Positions 30,478 to 43,101 of a DNA stretch of 64,000 nucleotides are shown here, one piece after another (position 1 is the stretch's first letter; each line of letters opens with the position of its first letter). The translations under genes and the position numbers were made by a program. Under the pieces are notes generated by a model that saw only the letters and a list, made by a program, of their open reading frames with translations, searched no databases and was not told the DNA's origin. Source of the stretch: Tricholomella constricta (lineage: Eukaryota > Basidiomycota > Agaricomycetes > Agaricales > Lyophyllaceae); assembly GCA_013368375.1 (NCBI GenBank), contig JAACJP010000001.1, forward strand, positions 2,684,574 through 2,748,573, written 5' to 3'.

Positions 30478-31247
30478 CCTGTACGGCTTGAACCGCCAAG
30501 GCACGTTGAGTGCTTCTACTTTCGCCCTGTATTCGTCCCACCTCTTCTTCAACCTCATCAGATCTGTTGCAAACCATCAGCATTACACATAAGTCGATGA
30601 TCGAGAACAACATGCCGCTGGGTTGCCTTTCGCCTCCTGGAATGCATAGAAATCTTTCTTCTCCTTCGCCTCCTTCTTCGTATTCCTAATTCCGAATCCG
30701 TTTGGATGACTGCCCGCTTCTCTTGAACTGTTTGCTCGCCACCACCACCGAGCGTTTTCCCATAACCCCCGCGTGTAATCAAAGTGAACCCACCTTCATC
30801 AGCGATCGCCTCGCGTTTCCGGTACTTCGACTTCTGTTTCGTCTTCTTCTGCAGCTCGTGCTCGTACACCAGGAGGCATCAAGGAAAACAAGGTGCGCTG
30901 AGCGGCCTGTCGGTCATAGTGTTCGAAAACTGGTTCAAGGCAGGGAAATAAGATTAGGAGCTTCCGAGGTTGACCGTCGGCGCTAGAGTTCAGTAGTTAG
31001 ATCACGGGTATCTTCCATCTACTCATCGCTGTCACTGTCTTCATAACGGTATCCAGGCCAAAATATGACCCTCTCCACCGTCCCGTTTAAACAACTGCGA
31101 TGGCTCGCATCTGGGACCACGAAAAGCGTTCGGCCTTATGCATCTTTGACCGCCTTTTGGAGCCTGCATGCGCTCGAACGTATATACAATGTGGAGATGA
31201 TGATGGATAGGAGATCGGAACGACAGCGAATCCACTGAAGGAAGTTG
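30478..31247 (-). pseudogene. Decayed RRP7-like copy
   Basis: Minus-strand remnants match the intact gene at 46106-47102. They are an N-terminal block GFAVVPISYPSS...IYVRAHAGSK, then a frameshift, loss of most of the RRM and acidic middle, then HELQKKTKQKSKYRKREAIAD and GGFTLITRGG, and a last exon ending WRFKPY. The ATG position is mutated, the stop codon after FKPY is lost, and several frames are needed to read it. It sits downstream of kinase copy A as the intact gene sits downstream of copy C, so both came from one segmental duplication. Confidence 0.8.
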
Positions 31248-31617
31248 GAAGCGCGAAATTTCGCGTGTTGTTTGCAAAACGTGCTGTTACCAAACAACAC
31301 CCGATTTGGCGGGGCAGCTCGGACGGTCTATTGACATACTGCCAATACTCAAAGTTTCCGTTAATCGACTGGCGGAGACTTGACACTGAATTTACCGTAG
31401 AGATAAAACGACCCTCAGTGACAGATAATGGCGCGGGCACGGCCGCACTGAGAGGAAATCAATAACACTTATGGTCAGTAAAATCTTGAATCCTTACCCC
31501 AAAGCCTCGTCGGAATATGTCCATTCTTTGATACAGGAGCAGAATGTTCCCAGGAAACTTCCAAGAAGCCCGACGATCAAACAAGGCACTGGCAGGATGC
31601 TTAAAATCACAACACCT

Positions 31618-31878
31618 TGTTGAAACTTACCATATTCATGTGACCCATCACATGATAGATTCTTATCAATGGTCTGTGCACTACATCTTATCCCCTAACT
31701 CCGATGGTCTGTGCGCCATCCCAGTAGTATAAATAGCACACCAATATGTCGTATATCGGTGTGGAATTACATTCCTAGTACTTAGTATCACTCACAGCCT
31801 CAACCTTAGCTACAAGCTAAACACTCTAGGTAAGCTAATAGCCTTTCCGCTGTGCACAATGTGCTGGCCCTTTCAATA
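31618..31878 (+). repeat. copia-B 5' LTR (261 bp)
   Basis: Contains GTATAAATAG, a TATA box, at about 31728. Identical to the 3' copy as far as read. Confidence 0.92.
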
Positions 31879-31892
31879 GGTTATGGGCCCCG
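31879..31892 (+). other. copia-B primer-binding site
   Basis: GGTTATGGGCCCCG directly after the LTR. Same core as in copia-A and as the half initiator tRNA-Met site of Drosophila copia. Confidence 0.75.
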
Positions 31893-32116
31893 GTAGCCGT
31901 CGTCAGCGCCCTCTGTGGCTGCAGACTTGACAGGCTTGCCGGCTTACCACTAGAGCAAAATCTCTGAATGCTCTCGCCCTATGGCTGAGAAAATTCTTAG
32001 ATATTCTCTATGTTGTGTTGCTCGACGTGCATGAGCTATCTGCTCAACGTCTCACTTCTATTGGATGGACATGATGCTGATTGCGCTTCCTTGCAGCACT
32101 CCAAACCGCATCAAAC

Positions 32117-35100
32117 ATGTCTGCCAACTTCGCCACCCTCGTCCCCGTTTTCAACGGCACAAACTGGGCTGAATGGTCATCTGCCATGCAGGACTACCTT
32201 CGCTCCCAAGCCCTTTGGCAACTTGTCAAAGGTGGCAACCCACGTCCTGAAGTACAAGTAGGGTCTGACGGCGAAAGCCTCCTCCCCGAAACTAAGGAAC
32301 ATCGTGAATGGGACAACAGGGATGACCAGGCCCTTGGCATTATTCGCCTCAGGGTATCTCCAGAGATAAAGAACCAGATCAGTGGTAATTCCTCTGAGGA
32401 GTTCTGGCAAGCTCTTGAAAATGCGTATTCGAAGCCTGGTGCTTCGTTACTCTTTGGAGACTTCCAGAAGGCCATCTCGTTCAGACTCTCAGGGTCTTCC
32501 AACCCTGAACCGGAGATAGGCAAGCTCAACCTTTTATTGGAGCGCCTTAGGGCCAATGAGGTCGATCTCCCTGAGTTTGTGAAGGCAATGATCCTCATGT
32601 CCGCTATTCCCCAGAAATGGGACACCATTTCTGCCACTCTTCTCCAAACCACGGAGAAGGACAAACTCACGTTCAGCGCCGTAAAGGCTGCTATCATGAC
32701 GGAGTTTAACCGGCGCAACTCTGCCCCGGGTAATTCCCAGACGGCTAACAAAATGTCAGCTGTCAAACATAAAGGGAAGAACCCTGCCTGGAAAGGTCAA
32801 ACTTCTGGTGGTAACACCGAGAATAAAGACAAGAAGGGCAAACGAGGCAAGCGCAGTGGCAAATCGGTTAAAGAAAAGCAGGACAAACAGGATCTCTCCA
32901 GCCATGGCCACTCCCATGCCGCCTCCTCGATTGAAATCGATGGAGACACTCCAACCGTCGCTGCGCTCCTACAACGCCTGCACAACCCCCCTCCCTCTCC
33001 CTTTGCTGCCCAGCGCTTTACTGGCGCTAGCACCTCATCTTCAGGGGTCTATCAGACCTATGAGAAGGCACGCGCTCTAGCGGAACGTCTTGATATTCCG
33101 AGGACCGCCCGCAACCTCAAACCACTTGAGGAAATCTATGAAAGACGCGAGCCCACCCCTGAACGCGCCCCCAAGCGGCCGCGGATCGAGGAAGTAGAGG
33201 AGGAAGCTTTAGACTGGGGTTCTGACGATGGCATGGACATGGACCCTGTCACTGGACACCGCGAAGACAGGCAAGTACCTTCTTTGCTCCACATATCGCC
33301 GATTACTGATGCAAGTACACAGCGCGCTCTTCGAAATTTAGCGGCGGACTGTAAACTACGTACTTTAATATCTGCATCTGTATCACATGTATCTCTCGGC
33401 GTTATACGCCAAATTGACGAACATTATGCGAATTGTGCGAAATGCAAAGGAAAAGGGAAAGAAATAGAAGTAGACACTGCAAACTGGATCATGGATTCAG
33501 GCGCATCTCTTCACTGCACGAGCAGAATTGAAGACTTTGCTGATTACACACCTGCGAAGAATCCTATCGCGGTCAAAACAGCAAGTGCCGATGCTGCACC
33601 TATTATGGTAAAAGGCTCTGGCACAGTCTTCATAACACACAAAGTAGAGAACGAAGATGGTACGGCTCGAGATATTATATCTCGCCTACACCCCGTCTTC
33701 TACATCCCCGCGTTAGATACGCGTCTCCTTTCCATGGGAGAATTCCTGAACAATGGACTTTCCGTTACTGGAAAAGCCAATAAATTAACGTTCAAGAAAC
33801 ATGGAAAACCTGTCCTAACGTGTACACCACACTTGCCAGGGCAAAATCTCTATTGAGTAGATTCTCGCACAAAGCTTGCTGAGAATGGCAATTATGCCAA
33901 CGCTACTATCCACAATGTATCTTATGACACATGGCATAAACGCCTAGGACATCCGTCCAAAGACGTGATCCGAAATGCTCCGGACAATGTCACTGGAATA
34001 CCGCGGAATCTCCAGATTCCTGCGAAATCACCCACGTGTCCTGGATGTGCTCTTGGGAAGATGCCTTCAAAATCTTACCCACAATCCCAATCGCGTGCAT
34101 CGAAGCCGTTCGAATTAATCCATTCGGACTTAAAAAGCTTCCCTGTCACTTCGTACCACAAGTACAAGTACATCATGACATTCCTTGATGACTATAATTC
34201 TCATGCCTGGACAATGAGCCTACGCGCAAAGTCTGATGCTATCAAAGCATTGAGACAATTTGTTGCGATGGTGAAAAACCAGTATGGAGCCAATATCGAA
34301 CGATGGCGCTCCGATGCAGGGGGAGAATTCAAATCGGAAGAGTTCCTTGATGAATTGCGCAATTTGGGAATCAAAATTGAACAGAGCGCTCCTTACACAC
34401 CACAACAAAATGGGCGTGCTGAACGCCTAAATCGGACCTTGATGGACAAGGCACAGGCTATTCGCTTCACTGCCTGTCTACCCGATTCGTGGTGGGAATT
34501 TTGCGTTGAACACGCGGTTCACCTTTACAACCGTACTCCTATGCGACGGTTAGGGTGGAAAACTCCGGTTGAATCTCTGACAAAGAAGAAACCTTCTGTC
34601 GAGCATCTCCGAGTATTCGGATGTGGAGCTTATGTTTACCTCCCTGAGGAAAGACGTGCAAATAAACTTGCACCGAAATCTGAGCTAATGATTTACATTG
34701 GCATTCCTGACGGGATCAAGGGACATCGCTTTATGCGACTCCACAACAACACGGTCTTTGTTGCCACTACGGCAATCTTTGATGAGACAATGTTTCCAAA
34801 GTGTCCTGACACAAAACAAAAGGGATATACCCCTCTAGGACAAGATCCCGATGTGGATCAACCATCAAATAATGGAGATGAACACACTCCTTCGGAAGCA
34901 GATAACGATGATGATTACCCCATCAATCGACCTGACTCTCCTGAGACATCTGATGCGCATGACGATGCTGCAGAAGATGCTCCTCAAGCGCCTCCGGAAC
35001 ACAAAGGACCTGCACGCGAAGACTTTGAACCTCGCCGTGAGGACCAACGTGAATGGGCTGAACTACCCAGACGCCCAGTGCGCATGAGGAACCCTACCAA

Positions 35101-36949
35101 TCGTCCTGGAAATGTCTATGGTGACAAACCAGCACCGTCGGATATAATCCGACAACAAGCGAGTCAGCGGTATTGGAAACGACTAGTTGGTGAAAGGGAC
35201 AAAGTTCCTTACAAACGACCAGTTCGTGTGCAACTTCCGGTTCCCGGACCGAGTACAGCACCACCACCACCACCCAATACGTCGAGTGACGCGACTCCTA
35301 TGGAAGGCATAGACGATGTGGGCTATATAATAAAAATGGCCCGGGAAGGGGGAGTAGATTTCGTGAACTTCTTGCTTTCTCAAGCAGTTTCACCTCACGA
35401 TGAACTTCCAACAAACTTTCGAGATATTGCGCGAATGCCCGCTGCATTACAGAAGGAGTGGAAAGCCGCTTGCAAACAGGAACTTGAGGCCCTGAAAAAG
35501 CGCGGCGTGTTCGACCTTGTGGACTTACCACCTGGTCATAAAACCATTAAGAACCGATGGGTATTTGCGATCAAATCTGATGGTCGTAAAAAGGCTAGAC
35601 TTGTCGCCAAAGGGTTTACCCAAGTAGAAGGCATTGACTTCGATGAGATCTTCTCACCTGTTGTCCGATACGAAACTGTACGCCTTATGCTTGCATTAGC
35701 TTCTCTCGAGAACTGGTGCTGTTTAGCGCTTGACGTTGTTAGCGCTTTCCTATATGGCAAACTCCAAGTTGTCATATATATGGAACAACCCGAAGGCTTC
35801 AAAGTCAAAGGCCAAGAGCGCAAAGTGCTGCGCTTAAATCGAGCACTCTATGGATTAAAACAGGCAGCTCTTTCCTGGTGGAAGGAACTTGTTGCATCCA
35901 TGCTTGAATTGGGCTTTCACCGCACCCAGTCGGATGCTGGTATCTTTGTCTACAGACATCATGATGGCACACTTGTTATTGCTATCATCTATGTTGATGA
36001 CGGGATCTTCATGGGACCTAACAGGGCTCTCACAATGAAGAAGAAAGCTGAATTCATGCAGCGTTGGGAATGTCACGATCTTGGTGACGCAAAGGAATTC
36101 CTGGGAATGCGCATTAGACGCAATGGTCGCAAAATCATGCTTGACCAAATTCCCTACCTCAAAAGGGTAGTAGAGCGCTTTGGTATGACAAATGCTAGAG
36201 TCGCCACCACACCTTTGCCTGCAGGGTATATACCTGATGAGAACAGAACACCTGCAACTCCCACACTGCGATCTAAATTTCAGCAGGTCATAGGATCTCT
36301 GATGTATCTGATGATCGGGACTCGTCCTGACATCGCTTATGCAGTCATTAAACTGTCACAGTTTGCTGCAAACCCTTCACAAGAGCACCTTGACAAAGCG
36401 CTATATATCTGCCGCTATCTTGTTGGAACTCCCAATTACGCTCTCACTTATGATGGAGACAATGGAGAAGGACTCTTGGCATACACAGATTCCGATTGGG
36501 CTGCTGACCCTATCAAACGAAGATCCCAAACAGGGTTCTTCATGACATTAGCTGCTGGAACAGTTGCTTGGGTCTCACGACGCCAAAAAACTGTAGCGCT
36601 GTCATCCACTGAAGCCGAATATATGGCTATGTCCGACGCTAGTCGACAAATCATGTGGATTAAGAATGTGATGTTTGAACTTGGATATGACATTGGCGCA
36701 ATTCCTATATATGCCGACAATCAAGGATCGATCTTTATTGGATCAAACCCTGTCCAAGAACGACGCACAAAACACATTGATATTCGCTACCACTTTGTAC
36801 GCGAATGCATTGAAGATGGACATGTACAAGTCTACTTCATCGAAGGAAGCAAGAATCCTGCTGATATGTTCACAAAGAACTTAGCTAAGGAAAAATTCTT
36901 GACTTTCCGAGAACATCTCGGGCTTGAATTCTATTCGCCATCCGCCTAG
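32117..36949 (+). CDS. copia-B Gag-Pol polyprotein with one in-frame TGA
   Basis: Read from ATG 32117 (MSANFATL) to TAG 36947, interrupted only by TGA at 33854-33856; the frame is the same on both sides. Gag-like region (FNGTNWAEWSSAMQDYL), Lys-rich basic stretch without a CCHC knuckle, retropepsin (WIMDSGASLHC); then after the TGA a GAG-pre-integrase (WHKRLGHPS, CPGCALGK); DDE integrase (LIHSDLKSF, WRSDAGGEF, PQQNGRAERLN); RVT_2 reverse transcriptase (ARLVAKGFTQ, LALDVVSAFLYG, IIYVDDGIFMG); RNase H (YTDSDWAAD, SSTEAEYMAM, YADNQGS). The TGA falls just after the protease, before the integrase. Either it is a nonsense mutation (CGA to TGA would fit) or readthrough controls Pol output. Confidence 0.92.
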
Positions 36950-36983
36950 ATGCGCTATTAGAGCTGCACTAAGCGAGGGGGAG

Positions 36984-37244
36984 TGTTGAAACTTACCATA
37001 TTCATGTGACCCATCACATGATAGATTCTTATCAATGGTCTGTGCACTACATCTTATCCCCTAACTCCGATGGTCTGTGCGCCATCCCAGTAGTATAAAT
37101 AGCACACCAATATGTCGTATATCGGTGTGGAATTACATTCCTAGTACTTAGTATCACTCACAGCCTCAACCTTAGCTACAAGCTAAACACTCTAGGTAAG
37201 CTAATAGCCTTTCCGCTGTGCACAATGTGCTGGCCCTTTCAATA
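36984..37244 (+). repeat. copia-B 3' LTR (261 bp)
   Basis: Preceded by the purine run CGAGGGGGAG (36974-36983), the likely polypurine tract. Confidence 0.92.
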
Positions 37245-37249
37245 CACCT

Positions 37250-37959
37250 CAAAGCCTGAGGCTCTCGAACTAGAGATTCCGTTTTCCTGCCTTTATCTGC
37301 CGTGGATTGTCATCCATTCATAAGCATCGGTCTCATTACCTATCTACAATCGACCGTACAATTGCATCGCCCTCGATCATTACGGCTACCTCCCCCATGT
37401 CATCCTAGGAGCATTTCTCGTTGCCGCCGGCGAAACCTCGGATGATCGTTTTTCGAGTCGTTTGCAATCGCCACGAAAAAGGGCTACCGCCTGGTTTGCA
37501 CGATGAGCTTCGAGCAAGCACCCGAGATACCGTAAATAATGTAGCGCTGTAAAGGCCATGTTCTGTGAAACCGATATTACCTTTGCCGTTCGTGGCTGCG
37601 TGGCTTTGGCACATATGTTTTATGATTCGCGGCGGTTTCGGGAACATGCAAATGCCTTGTACACCGTCCATGTTTCAAAGACCACAATAACGACGCTCCC
37701 TCTGCATGTCCAATCATTTTTTCTTATTTAATATTCGCGGTTGACTGTGTGCTTGAAGCTATGCCACTGAGCGCGGGCTCGAACTACGCCACAGTACTTG
37801 ATGATAGAATTTCGCTTGCTTCAGAACTAGAAATACATTGTACAAGAAAGGAGTAGGTAAGTTAATGTGACATGAAAGATTCCACTACTTGACGGTAAGA
37901 GGAAACGACTAGCTAATTTTCGAGGAAGCAGAATTTTGGGTAGGTGATTGGCAATAGAA
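37250..37959. other. Intergenic, no gene recognised
   Basis: Only short frames in conflicting phases. Follows the right target duplication of copia-B and leads into the 3' end of the minus-strand gene. Confidence 0.4.
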
Positions 37960-38935
37960 TTATACCGGGACCGACGTGGAATCGACATGGATCTCCTGTG
38001 GCTCATCAAAAACCTTGCAACTGATCTTCCCGACAGAGTATTTGCTGACAGCTTCAGCGCTCCTCTTGGAACGCATCCATCGTGCGAATATTGATTTGCC
38101 TCGACGCAAGGAGTGTTTGGGAAGAGGATAATCAACCAACGTCGATGACCGGCTGCAGGCCTCAATGTCTGGAGGCAAACCTTGGCTGTCGTAGTTCCAA
38201 GGCCGAACGTACTCGGGTGATACCCTTTCCAGAGCAGATGCACTCGATACGAGGGAGCAGACGCAGTTGGCACAGTGGTCGGGAGGACTGTCCGTGGAGG
38301 AAGAAGATGTGCGACTTCTACGTCCTGGAAAGGTTGAGAGGCGGAATAAGAAGGAGCATTACGATCTTGTTTTCTAGGAAATCTGGACGTACCAGAATCA
38401 TTTTCGCTTTGGTCATGGCCCGCCACAGTGGGCAATATCGGATTCATGGCTGATCCGTTGACATCGCAAGGAGTACTTTCATCCCAGCGGCGACCGCGTT
38501 GTTCTTTACTGGTCGTGATCAACTCCTGCCGTAATTCCATGAGGGTGCCCGAAAGTTCGGCGATCCTCGCAGACTGGCCCCCAAAGAAGGATTGGAAGAA
38601 TTGGAGCGGGGTTGTGGGGTGATATCGAATACTTCGAAGATCATCCGCTTGGTGCTCGTACCTACATACCCTGGGATCAGCCATGTAGACAAATGCTTAA
38701 AATAATGCACACATTACCTTCGCAGTTGTGCTTTGGCATTCTTGAACACATCGGGTGGCAGCAATCCATCTACGCTTGCCCTCGAGTAGATATCCTTGGT
38801 CTCCATGAGCAGTTCGTCGAAGATCTTCATTCGAGGTACAGGCATGTATACATTGAAGCAGACGAGTATCGAGGCCAGAGTACTGAGGACGGACAGTGCC
38901 CCTACGAAATAGTTGAAGTTGCTCTCGGAACTCAT
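37960..38935 (-). CDS. Single-pass membrane coiled-coil protein, divergent partner of kinase copy B
   Basis: Exon 1 (38718-38935) starts MSSESN and holds one hydrophobic segment (FVGALSVLSTLASILVCF), then MPVPRMKIFDELLMETKD and DGLLPPDVFKNAKAQLRR. After an intron the protein continues with a helical region (ARIAELSGTLMELRQELITTSKEQ) and a polar Ser/Pro-rich part. A change of frame near 38180-38280, probably a small intron, leads to SRSSTLVDYPLPKH and the stop at 37960. The hydrophobic exon, the DELL...DGLLP block, the coiled coil and the SSTLV motif all recur in the gene at 41584-42878. Likely anchored by its N-terminus with a cytosolic or lumenal coiled coil. Function unknown. Downstream splice sites are approximate. 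Confidence 0.65.
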
Positions 38936-39211
38936 GGCAAAGGATGTTTGAGCAAGCAAGAATCAAGGAAGGGCATTATAAGTAAGGGCGACACGAGTTT
39001 TTAATGCCCTGGTAGGGGTTCCTTGCGCTAAATCCAGAATCCAGAAACATTGAGGGTGCATGTTGGTCCTTATTTTGTACGGAAGCAAACAGTATAAGCA
39101 TCATTAGGTCATCAACGTCGATCTCCGATCACCAACGACGAGCCGAGCCTCGTTGCATCCGTAAGGCCGATTGCCTTCACAGGGCTCTCGCTGACTAGAT
39201 GAGTCAAGAGC
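38936..39211. promoter_or_regulatory. Divergent promoter, pair B
   Basis: 276 bp between two ATGs facing away from each other. The matching gap in pair C is 223 bp, so the arrangement was duplicated as a unit. Confidence 0.55.
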
Positions 39212-40692
39212 ATGGCGTCCAAATCATCGCCTTTTCCTTCTCCTCCGAACCACATTGCATCTGGATCTCTGTCTGTCCCCCCTTCCCCTTCGAGCCGGCC
39301 TGGTTTGAGATCTCACAGCTTGGCACTTCATCTTCGGCAACTCTACCGATTTCAGACTGTCCTAACTGAGCACGAAGAGACCTGGAGAGACCGCTACTCT
39401 TTCCTGCTGTCGAAAGGATATCAACTACGCTCGCGATATGAACCTGACTGGAGCCCGTCATGGTTAACTATGGACATCGATCCCGCGTACTGCGACGATG
39501 CCAAAGAGACAGTTGTACGTCAATCCTGTTGACCTCATCGCTCCTTGTTTCTAAATAAATTTGTAGCTCCCCATGATACTTGATGCTAGACGGCGCACAG
39601 ATGGCGTCACTGTATGTATTAAACGAATCAGCCCAAATACCGTTACCAACGAGGTCAAAATTGCGAAGTATCTATCAACCGATAAGATGCTACGTGATCC
39701 AACAAACCATTGCGTCCCCATCTGGGATACCTTCAAAGATCCCATACTCCCCCAAGTTGAATATATTATTATGCCACCTTTGAGGCCGTACGCAAATCCT
39801 GAATTTGGCGTTGTCGGCGAAGTCGTAGATTTTGTAACACAGACAATTGAGGTCTGTATTCACAGTGGTATTCACAGTGGTATTCTGTAGATGTACTAAC
39901 TTGTGTATTAGGCTATGGGATTTATGCACAAGCATCTTATCGCTCATGGGTACATTTATTTTCCCACTCGTCTCTTTACTTCCTGTGCTGAATCATGGGC
40001 TTGCCCTCAGCGATTTAACCACACAAAACATCATGATGGACCCCCGACCCATTCTTCCTTCTGGATGGCACTTCGTAGCAAAGCACTGTACACCTGATGG
40101 TGTTACGCCGATCTCCCCACTTGCCCGAATCGATTATCCCGTTCGTTACCTCATCATCGACTTCGACTGCTCCGTTCGTCTCTCACCCGGCCAGCCTCAC
40201 CTCGTAAGGTACTTCGGTGGCCGGGACGACGATCCTCCAGAATACAAGAGCCGCGATCCTTATGACCCCTTCAAAATAGACGTTTTCACGCTTGGCAATG
40301 TATTTTTCAAGGATTTCTATCAGGTGAGGCGACTCAACCCCTCAGGGTCCGTTGACAACCTCTATTGTTGTAGAAATATGAAGGGCTGGATTTCCTCGCG
40401 AGCCTGATTGATTTCATGAAGACCTCCAATTTCCGCCAACGCCCAGATGCCGAGATGGCGATGAAGTATTGGCTGAACGTGAGGAAGCATATCGACGTCG
40501 GCAGGGCGCGTTGGCGGCTTCAAAAGCGAAAGGAGACCATGGGAGAGCGTGTTCTGTACGACACGGTCGCGTTTGCGAGGGAGGGTGTCCACCGGATGAA
40601 GCGTATGCTGACTGGGGAGGTGCGTAGTGTACTCTCACAATTCCATCCAACTAAACCTATCTTCACAGGAACAGAGGGTCTACTGGTCATAA
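39212..40692 (+). CDS. Kinase-like protein, copy B of three
   Basis: Exons 39212-39514, 39567-39851, 39912-39949, 40011-40323, 40374-40619, 40669-40692. The 38 nt, 313 nt and 246 nt exons have exactly the same lengths as in copies A and C. Key motifs are VCIKRIS, HLIAHG plus DLTTQNIMMD, LIIDFDCSVRL, YDPFKIDVFTLGNVFFKDF and RQRPDAEMAMKYW. HGD replaces HRD and DFD replaces DFG, as in the other copies. No stop or frameshift. The second intron holds a short tandem repeat (about 39859-39886). Divergent from a membrane coiled-coil gene; function unknown. Confidence 0.8.
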
Positions 40693-41583
40693 CACCAATG
40701 ATCACTGTATCGTCGCTTTCGCCTGGTTTTGATGCCAGTGCTCAGTGACGTTTTGGAGGCATCTCATAGAAACAGGTTTGGGCACTTTATGATCCGGATC
40801 CGGTGAACTTCTGGTCTCGTTCTATAGTGGACATGATAGGCTACGATAAATTCTGCGTCGGAATTCGCTTATCGTCATAATTAGCCAGATTCATCTATTA
40901 TTCTAAGTACGCTTAGGTACGCCGAGCCTGTAGGAAGTGCCATTGACGATATTCATGACACCTGTGGCATTAGGCAATTATCTAGTGCAAATTGATTACA
41001 GTCCAAGCTTGCAATTTTGAATATAGAGTAACCGCCGTCGATGAAATTCCGACCATCGCTAATAAGGTACCACGATCCACTGAAGCGATATGAGGAAGGC
41101 GACGGTTTTGTTGGTCCAAATATCAAGTTACTGCTGTGGCTGACCCGTGGTATTCGGCACATACGGAACGTTTTCTCCAAACTTAGTGACTTTAAGCGAA
41201 GAAAGCCATGCTAAGATTGTATACACTGCCTTTTGTCTAAATCCAGCGAGCTTGACAGTCTGTATCCGTTGCGTGTGGTAGGGGGCACCAAAAAAATTGC
41301 AATCAACATGTGGCCACGTCGTCGAACGACGCCCACGCCATGACGCCCACGCCATGACGTCCACAGATGGGCACAGCCCCAGAAGTTTCTGATCCCAAGT
41401 CGGTTCCGCTACAGATACAGTCGAAATGTACAAGATCAATAATTTAAATGCAATGCAAAGAGAAATATATGAATATGAATGAAGTAAACAAACTGATGGA
41501 TAGCGAGACTTTTGTTCAATTGTTTAGCGCGATCGCTAGGATGCTAATCGATGTGCTGTTCACCTATACCTCCCACGTTTTCA
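40693..41583. other. Intergenic, duplicated flank of kinase copy B
   Basis: 41040-41300 matches the flanks after copies A and C. No gene is supported. Confidence 0.5.
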
Positions 41584-42878
41584 TCAAAGAACCTCCGCTC
41601 TTTCACCCGGGGGTCTCGATGCTGGTCGCCCAGCTTCTAGATCTGCCATCGCCTTGCAGCTGCCGTCAGAACGGATCCACTTGAAGGTTCGCCACCAGGA
41701 GGGGGGCGTCGATGAGGTTTTAAGGAGGTTATCGCCCACAAGTGAAGAAGCGTCTTCAACCAGCGTCGACGAGCGGCTGGAGAAGTCGAGGTGTCGTATA
41801 AATGGTGGACTACGTTTGCCCTGAGGCTGGAGGGTGGGCGATGGTGACTGAGCTCGACTCTTTCGAGTAAGAGCTTCTAAAGACCATTGCACTAAAGCGC
41901 AAATGCAGAAGCTATAGTGGTGGGATGTTGCATGGCCGCCAACATTTGAGCATGGGGATGGCGAAGTGGATGGGTTTCCTGTGGTGCATGTTGAATGAGA
42001 GATTGATAGGGATACGAGCAACCCATCCACGGACAACATACCTGCATGTTCGTGTTGATGTACGCTCTGATCTGCGAAATGAGTCTCTGGGGGATTGATC
42101 ATCTGCTCAGTTCCACTTTGTGAAAGATATACTGGTCCCTTGGTTCGCCGTCCAAGATCCTGAGCTTCACATTCCCTTTCTTCCTGATTAGTGGGAATAA
42201 TTGATTCTAGTCCCGAATCGCTCGAAAGAGCTGCTGGACAGCTTAAGGGTTCTGACTTAGGACCATCTAAGGATAATTATTACATCAGTATAATTCCATC
42301 CGAGCACAATTGCACTTTGATACGTACTTGGAGGGTGTCGACTGTGATTTACCGGTACTATGTGATCGGTGTAATGTCGACTACAGGGCAATGTAGTTCC
42401 GTCTTGTTCGTCGCTTTGAATTTCGCGACGTTCCCTTTCCTCTTGGCTGACCGTCAGTATAACCGTCCTCAATTCGGTGATTTCCCGCGATAGATATCCG
42501 ATCTTTGTTGATTGTCCTCCGAAGTCGAAGTAAGAGAAGAGAAGCTCCCGAGGCGACCAGCAGCGGTACACCAAGGTTCGCATGTCATCGCCAAGTATTT
42601 CATAGCTTCAAATGTACAATATAAGAGAGGGAGTAGCGAAAGAGGTGATCACAATACTGTTGAAGTCGTGCCCGAGCACCCATGGCCATCTCAGTCGGCA
42701 GAAGGCCATCCCGAATCGCGTTTTCGCAAACTCGTTTGGTGTCGACAAGCAACTCGTCGTAGAACTTGATTCGAGGCATAGGCGAGTAAAATTTGACGTA
42801 GATGATGACGGGAGATGAAAACAAGGCTAGAAGGCTAATTCCTCCAGCGACATAACTGAAGATGGTTTCGGCAGCCAT
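41584..42878 (-). CDS. Single-pass membrane coiled-coil protein, divergent partner of kinase copy C
   Basis: Exon 1 starts MAAETIF at 42878 with the hydrophobic segment VAGGISLLALFSSPVIIYVKF, then SPMPRIKFYDELLVDTK and DGLLPTEMAMGARARLQ, closely matching 38718-38935. The next exon has a helical stretch (TKIGYLSREITELRTVILTVSQEERERRE). A C-terminal exon up to the stop at 41584 contains SRSSTLVED. A second QEERE-like stretch around 42170 suggests an internal exon duplication. The exons lie in different frames and several intron limits are uncertain. Function unknown. Confidence 0.6.
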
Positions 42879-43101
42879 TATTGCAGAATAGATGTCCAGG
42901 AGAATGATAGCTGCAGATGAAGTACATTATAAGCAAAAGCTTGCGACACGAGGTTCAATGCAACGTTTCTCAGGTCCTGTTGATCAATGTCAGGTTAAAG
43001 GATTCCAGAATATTATGTCATCCGCGATCTCCGGTGACATTGAAGTTGCCTCGTTGCACGCATGAGGCCGAAAACTCTCCCTGACTAGGTCAGTCAAGGG
43101 C
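42879..43101. promoter_or_regulatory. Divergent promoter, pair C
   Basis: 223 bp between head-to-head ATGs. The segment just before the kinase ATG (AGTCAAGGGCATGGCGTCC) is conserved before all three kinase copies. Confidence 0.55.

Larger units (their letters stand above)
31618..37244 (+). mobile_element. Complete Ty1/copia LTR retrotransposon (copia-B)
   Basis: Element of 5627 bp with two 261 bp LTRs (31618-31878 and 36984-37244) that appear identical. The LTR ends are TGTTGAAA...TTTCAATA, so it closes with TA instead of CA. The flanking duplication is CACCT (31613-31617 and 37245-37249). Primer site and polypurine tract are in place. The coding frame has one in-frame TGA. It is a different family from copia-A in both LTR and protein. 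Recent insertion. Confidence 0.94.

Noticed and set aside
32081..32116. Upstream start of the copia-B polyprotein at 32081
   Set aside because: The codon is TTG, directly after a CCTTGCAG that looks like a splice acceptor or leader sequence; ATG 32117 fits the family better.
33857..33964. Separate start of a second copia-B gene after the TGA
   Set aside because: The frame is continuous with the upstream part and the first listed start is GTG, so this is one frame with a stop and not two genes.
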